Assembly (NCBI GenBank): GCA_016880375.1
Contig: JAEHDO010000104.1
Coordinates: 1 to 8,017, forward strand
DNA length: 8,017 nucleotides
Direction of reading: 5' to 3'
From: Betaproteobacteria bacterium
Lineage (GTDB): Bacteria; Pseudomonadota; Gammaproteobacteria; Burkholderiales; Rhodocyclaceae
Every line of letters starts with the position of its first letter. Position 1 is the stretch's first letter. Positions 6,356-8,017 of the stretch are shown one piece after another. The notes under the pieces are model-generated. The model was not told where the DNA came from. It searched no databases and saw only the letters and a program-made list of their open reading frames with translations. Position numbers and translations under genes: made by a program.

Positions 6356-7140
6356 GCCTCGACGGCGAAATCATCCTGCAACTGAATAATGTGGAGTCGT
6401 CCTACGGGCCGGTGAAGGCCATCCGCGGCGTTTCGCTCAAGGTGCACCAGGGCAGCATCGTCACCGTGCTCGGCGCCAACGGCGCCGGCAAGTCGACCAT
6501 CCTGAAAACCATCTCCGGCATCATCGATCCGCAGAAGGGCAGCGTGGTCTACCACGGCGAGCCGATCCAGAAGAAGGATCCGGCGTGGATCGTGCGCCAG
6601 GGCATCGCCCACGTGCCCGAGGGCCGCGAGATCTTTCCCCTGCTGACGGTGCGCGAGAACCTGCTGATGGGCGCCTACACGCGGCCGCTGGGGGAAAAGG
6701 CGGCGGTCGAGCAGGAAATCGAGCAGGTGTACGGCTATTTCCCCATCCTCAGGGAACGGGCGAACCAGCCGGCCGGCCAGCTCTCCGGCGGCCAGCAGCA
6801 GATGCTCGCCATCAGCCGCGCGCTGCTGGCCAAGCCCACGATCATGCTGCTCGACGAGCCGAGCCTGGGTTTGTCGCCGAAGCTGACCAGGGAGATCTTC
6901 GAGATCATCGTGCGCATCAACCGCGAGCGCGGCGTCACCCTGCTGGTGGTCGAGCAGAACGCCCGCGTGGCGCTGAAGTACGCCGACTTCGGCTACGTGC
7001 TCGAGGTCGGCCGCATCGTCATGGAAGACCCCTGCGCCGTGCTGCGCGAGAAGGAGGACATCAAGGAGTTCTACCTCGGCATCAAGGAAAGCGGCGTACG
7101 CGGCACGCGGCGCTGGAAGAAGAAGAAAACCTGGCGCTAG
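6352..7140 (+). CDS. livF: ABC importer ATP-binding protein LivF
   Basis: 262 residues. It is the second ATPase and expected partner of LivG in a heterodimer. Walker A is GANGAGKST (41-49), the signature is LSGGQQQMLAISRAL (144-158) and Walker B is IMLLDEP (164-170). The Q-loop position reads HVPEGREIF (E90 where most ABC proteins have Gln). The H-loop reads VVEQN (Q202 where most have His). Both are, to my knowledge, common in LivF, which suggests unequal ATP sites in the LivG/LivF pair. The C-terminus is unusually basic, with GVRGTRRWKKKKTWR at 248-262. Start ATG 6352 overlaps the livG stop by 4 nt (ATGA), with GGAG at 6341-6344 placed 7 nt ahead. The gene ends in TAG, 29 nt before the ligase gene. 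Alternatives: none serious. Confidence 0.94.
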   Translation: MSLDGEIILQLNNVESSYGPVKAIRGVSLKVHQGSIVTVLGANGAGKSTILKTISGIIDPQKGSVVYHGEPIQKKDPAWIVRQGIAHVPEGREIFPLLTVRENLLMGAYTRPLGEKAAVEQEIEQVYGYFPILRERANQPAGQLSGGQQQMLAISRALLAKPTIMLLDEPSLGLSPKLTREIFEIIVRINRERGVTLLVVEQNARVALKYADFGYVLEVGRIVMEDPCAVLREKEDIKEFYLGIKESGVRGTRRWKKKKTWR

Positions 7141-7169
7141 GCGCGCGATCGGACCCCGGGAAAAGAATC

Positions 7170-8017
7170 ATGTGGTGGAAAAGCAAGGAAGAGCTGAACT
7201 GGTCGAAGGCGGGCAGCGTCATGGCGGGAGACACCCTCCCGCGCATGTTCTGGAATGCCGTCGGCGAGCGCGGCGACCAGGTCATCTTCCGCCAGAAATC
7301 CTACGGCCTGTGGCAGACCCTCACCTGGCGCCAGCTGGCGGAGATCGTGCGCGAGACCGGCATGGGCCTGATCGAGCTGGGCTTCGAGCCCGGCGAGGCG
7401 ATTTCCATCCTCGGCAACACCCGCCAGGAGTGGCTGTTCTGCGACCTCGCCGCACTGTGCGCCGGCGGCGTCAGCTCCGGCATCTACCCGACCGACGCGC
7501 CGGCCCAGGTCGAATACCTGACGCAGGATTCGCGCTCGGTCTATCTCTTCGTCGAGGACGAGGAGCAGCTCGACAAGGCGCTGGAAGGCCGCGAGCGCCT
7601 GCCGCTCCTGCGCCGCATCATCGTCTGGGACATGACCGGCCTGCGCGGGCTCGACGATCCCGGGATCATCAGCCTCGAGCGCCTGCGCGAGATCGGCCGC
7701 GAGCGCATCGAGCGGCTCGGCAGCGCGGCGGCCGCGGCCGAATGGCAGGCGCGCATCGACAGCCGCCGGGCGCAGGACCTGGCCATCCTCATCTATACCT
7801 CCGGCACCACCGGCAGGCCGAAGGGGGCGATGCTCTCGCACCACAACGTCCTGTATTCCGTGCGCGGCTTCAACCTCATCATCGCCCAGGACGAAACCGA
7901 CGAGCACATGTGCTTCCTGCCGCTGTGCCATGTCGCCGAGCGCATGGCCGGCGCCTATTTTTCCCTGTACACCGGCACCGTGCTCAACTTCGTCGAGAAC
8001 CCGGAGACCATCCCGGA
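7170..8017 (+). CDS. AMP-forming acyl-CoA synthetase (long-chain type), N-terminal part, runs off the window
   Basis: The frame opens at ATG 7170 and stays open to the window end, giving 282 codons plus 2 nt; full members have about 600-650 residues. It belongs to the adenylate-forming (ANL) superfamily, which activates a carboxylic acid with ATP to an acyl-AMP and then to acyl-CoA in the cytoplasm. The phosphate-binding motif is YTSGTTGRPKGAMLSHHN (209-226) and the next core motif is PLCHVAERM (251-259), both typical of the FadD15/COG1022 long-chain group. The N-terminus (MWWKSKEELNWS, then DTLPRMFWNAV) fits that group. The ribosome site is weak (GGGAAAAG, 7158-7165), 4 nt from ATG. Only 29 nt separate it from livF, so it is probably in the same operon and supplies the CoA thioester for the beta-oxidation enzymes upstream. 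Substrate range (fatty, aryl-alkanoic, other) cannot be judged because the C-terminal part is missing. Confidence 0.93.
   Translation, partial: MWWKSKEELNWSKAGSVMAGDTLPRMFWNAVGERGDQVIFRQKSYGLWQTLTWRQLAEIVRETGMGLIELGFEPGEAISILGNTRQEWLFCDLAALCAGGVSSGIYPTDAPAQVEYLTQDSRSVYLFVEDEEQLDKALEGRERLPLLRRIIVWDMTGLRGLDDPGIISLERLREIGRERIERLGSAAAAAEWQARIDSRRAQDLAILIYTSGTTGRPKGAMLSHHNVLYSVRGFNLIIAQDETDEHMCFLPLCHVAERMAGAYFSLYTGTVLNFVENPETIP

Noticed and set aside
7137..7931. Antisense open frame opposite the ligase gene
   Set aside because: The sense strand encodes clear adenylate-forming motifs from 7170 to the window end; the antisense protein has no recognisable domain.

Overview
This is a GC-rich, densely coding window in which every gene lies on the + strand. 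It carries a fatty-acid-style beta-oxidation block followed by a branched-chain-amino-acid-type (LivHMGF) ABC importer and an acyl-CoA ligase. Codon use is strongly G/C-ending. The protein families, and the pairing of Liv importer genes with acyl-CoA metabolism, point to a proteobacterium. A betaproteobacterium of the Rhodocyclales type (Azoarcus/Thauera/Aromatoleum and relatives) is my best guess, made from remembered protein similarity and not from any marker gene.

Layout. Positions 1-149 hold the last 48 codons of an acyl-CoA dehydrogenase. Positions 152-1360 hold a thiolase (FadA type), 2 nt after the dehydrogenase stop. Positions 1368-3503 hold a 711-residue enoyl-CoA hydratase / 3-hydroxyacyl-CoA dehydrogenase fusion (FadB type). 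Next comes the only real gap (3504-3591), which carries a good sigma70-like promoter, small repeats and a very strong ribosome binding site. Then come livH (3592-4479, TTG start), livM (4479-5555), livG (5552-6355) and livF (6352-7140), each overlapping the next by 1-4 nt. From 7170 to the window end runs the first 282 codons of an AMP-forming long-chain-type acyl-CoA synthetase.

How the genes work together. The importer permeases (LivH, LivM) and ATPases (LivG, LivF) would bring in a substrate, and the ligase would turn a carboxylic acid into its CoA thioester. The dehydrogenase, hydratase/dehydrogenase fusion and thiolase would then shorten it by one acetyl-CoA per turn. All enzyme classes of one beta-oxidation turn are present. 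The inferred job is uptake and degradation of a carboxylic acid (fatty, aryl-alkanoic or similar), not simple leucine/isoleucine/valine transport; the true substrate cannot be read from this sequence. No periplasmic binding protein (LivK) lies in the window.

I see no RNA gene, mobile element, CRISPR array or clearly novel system here. The points worth a second look are residue-level variations in the enzymes and ATPases, the compact regulatory region at 3482-3591, and the question of what this importer carries.
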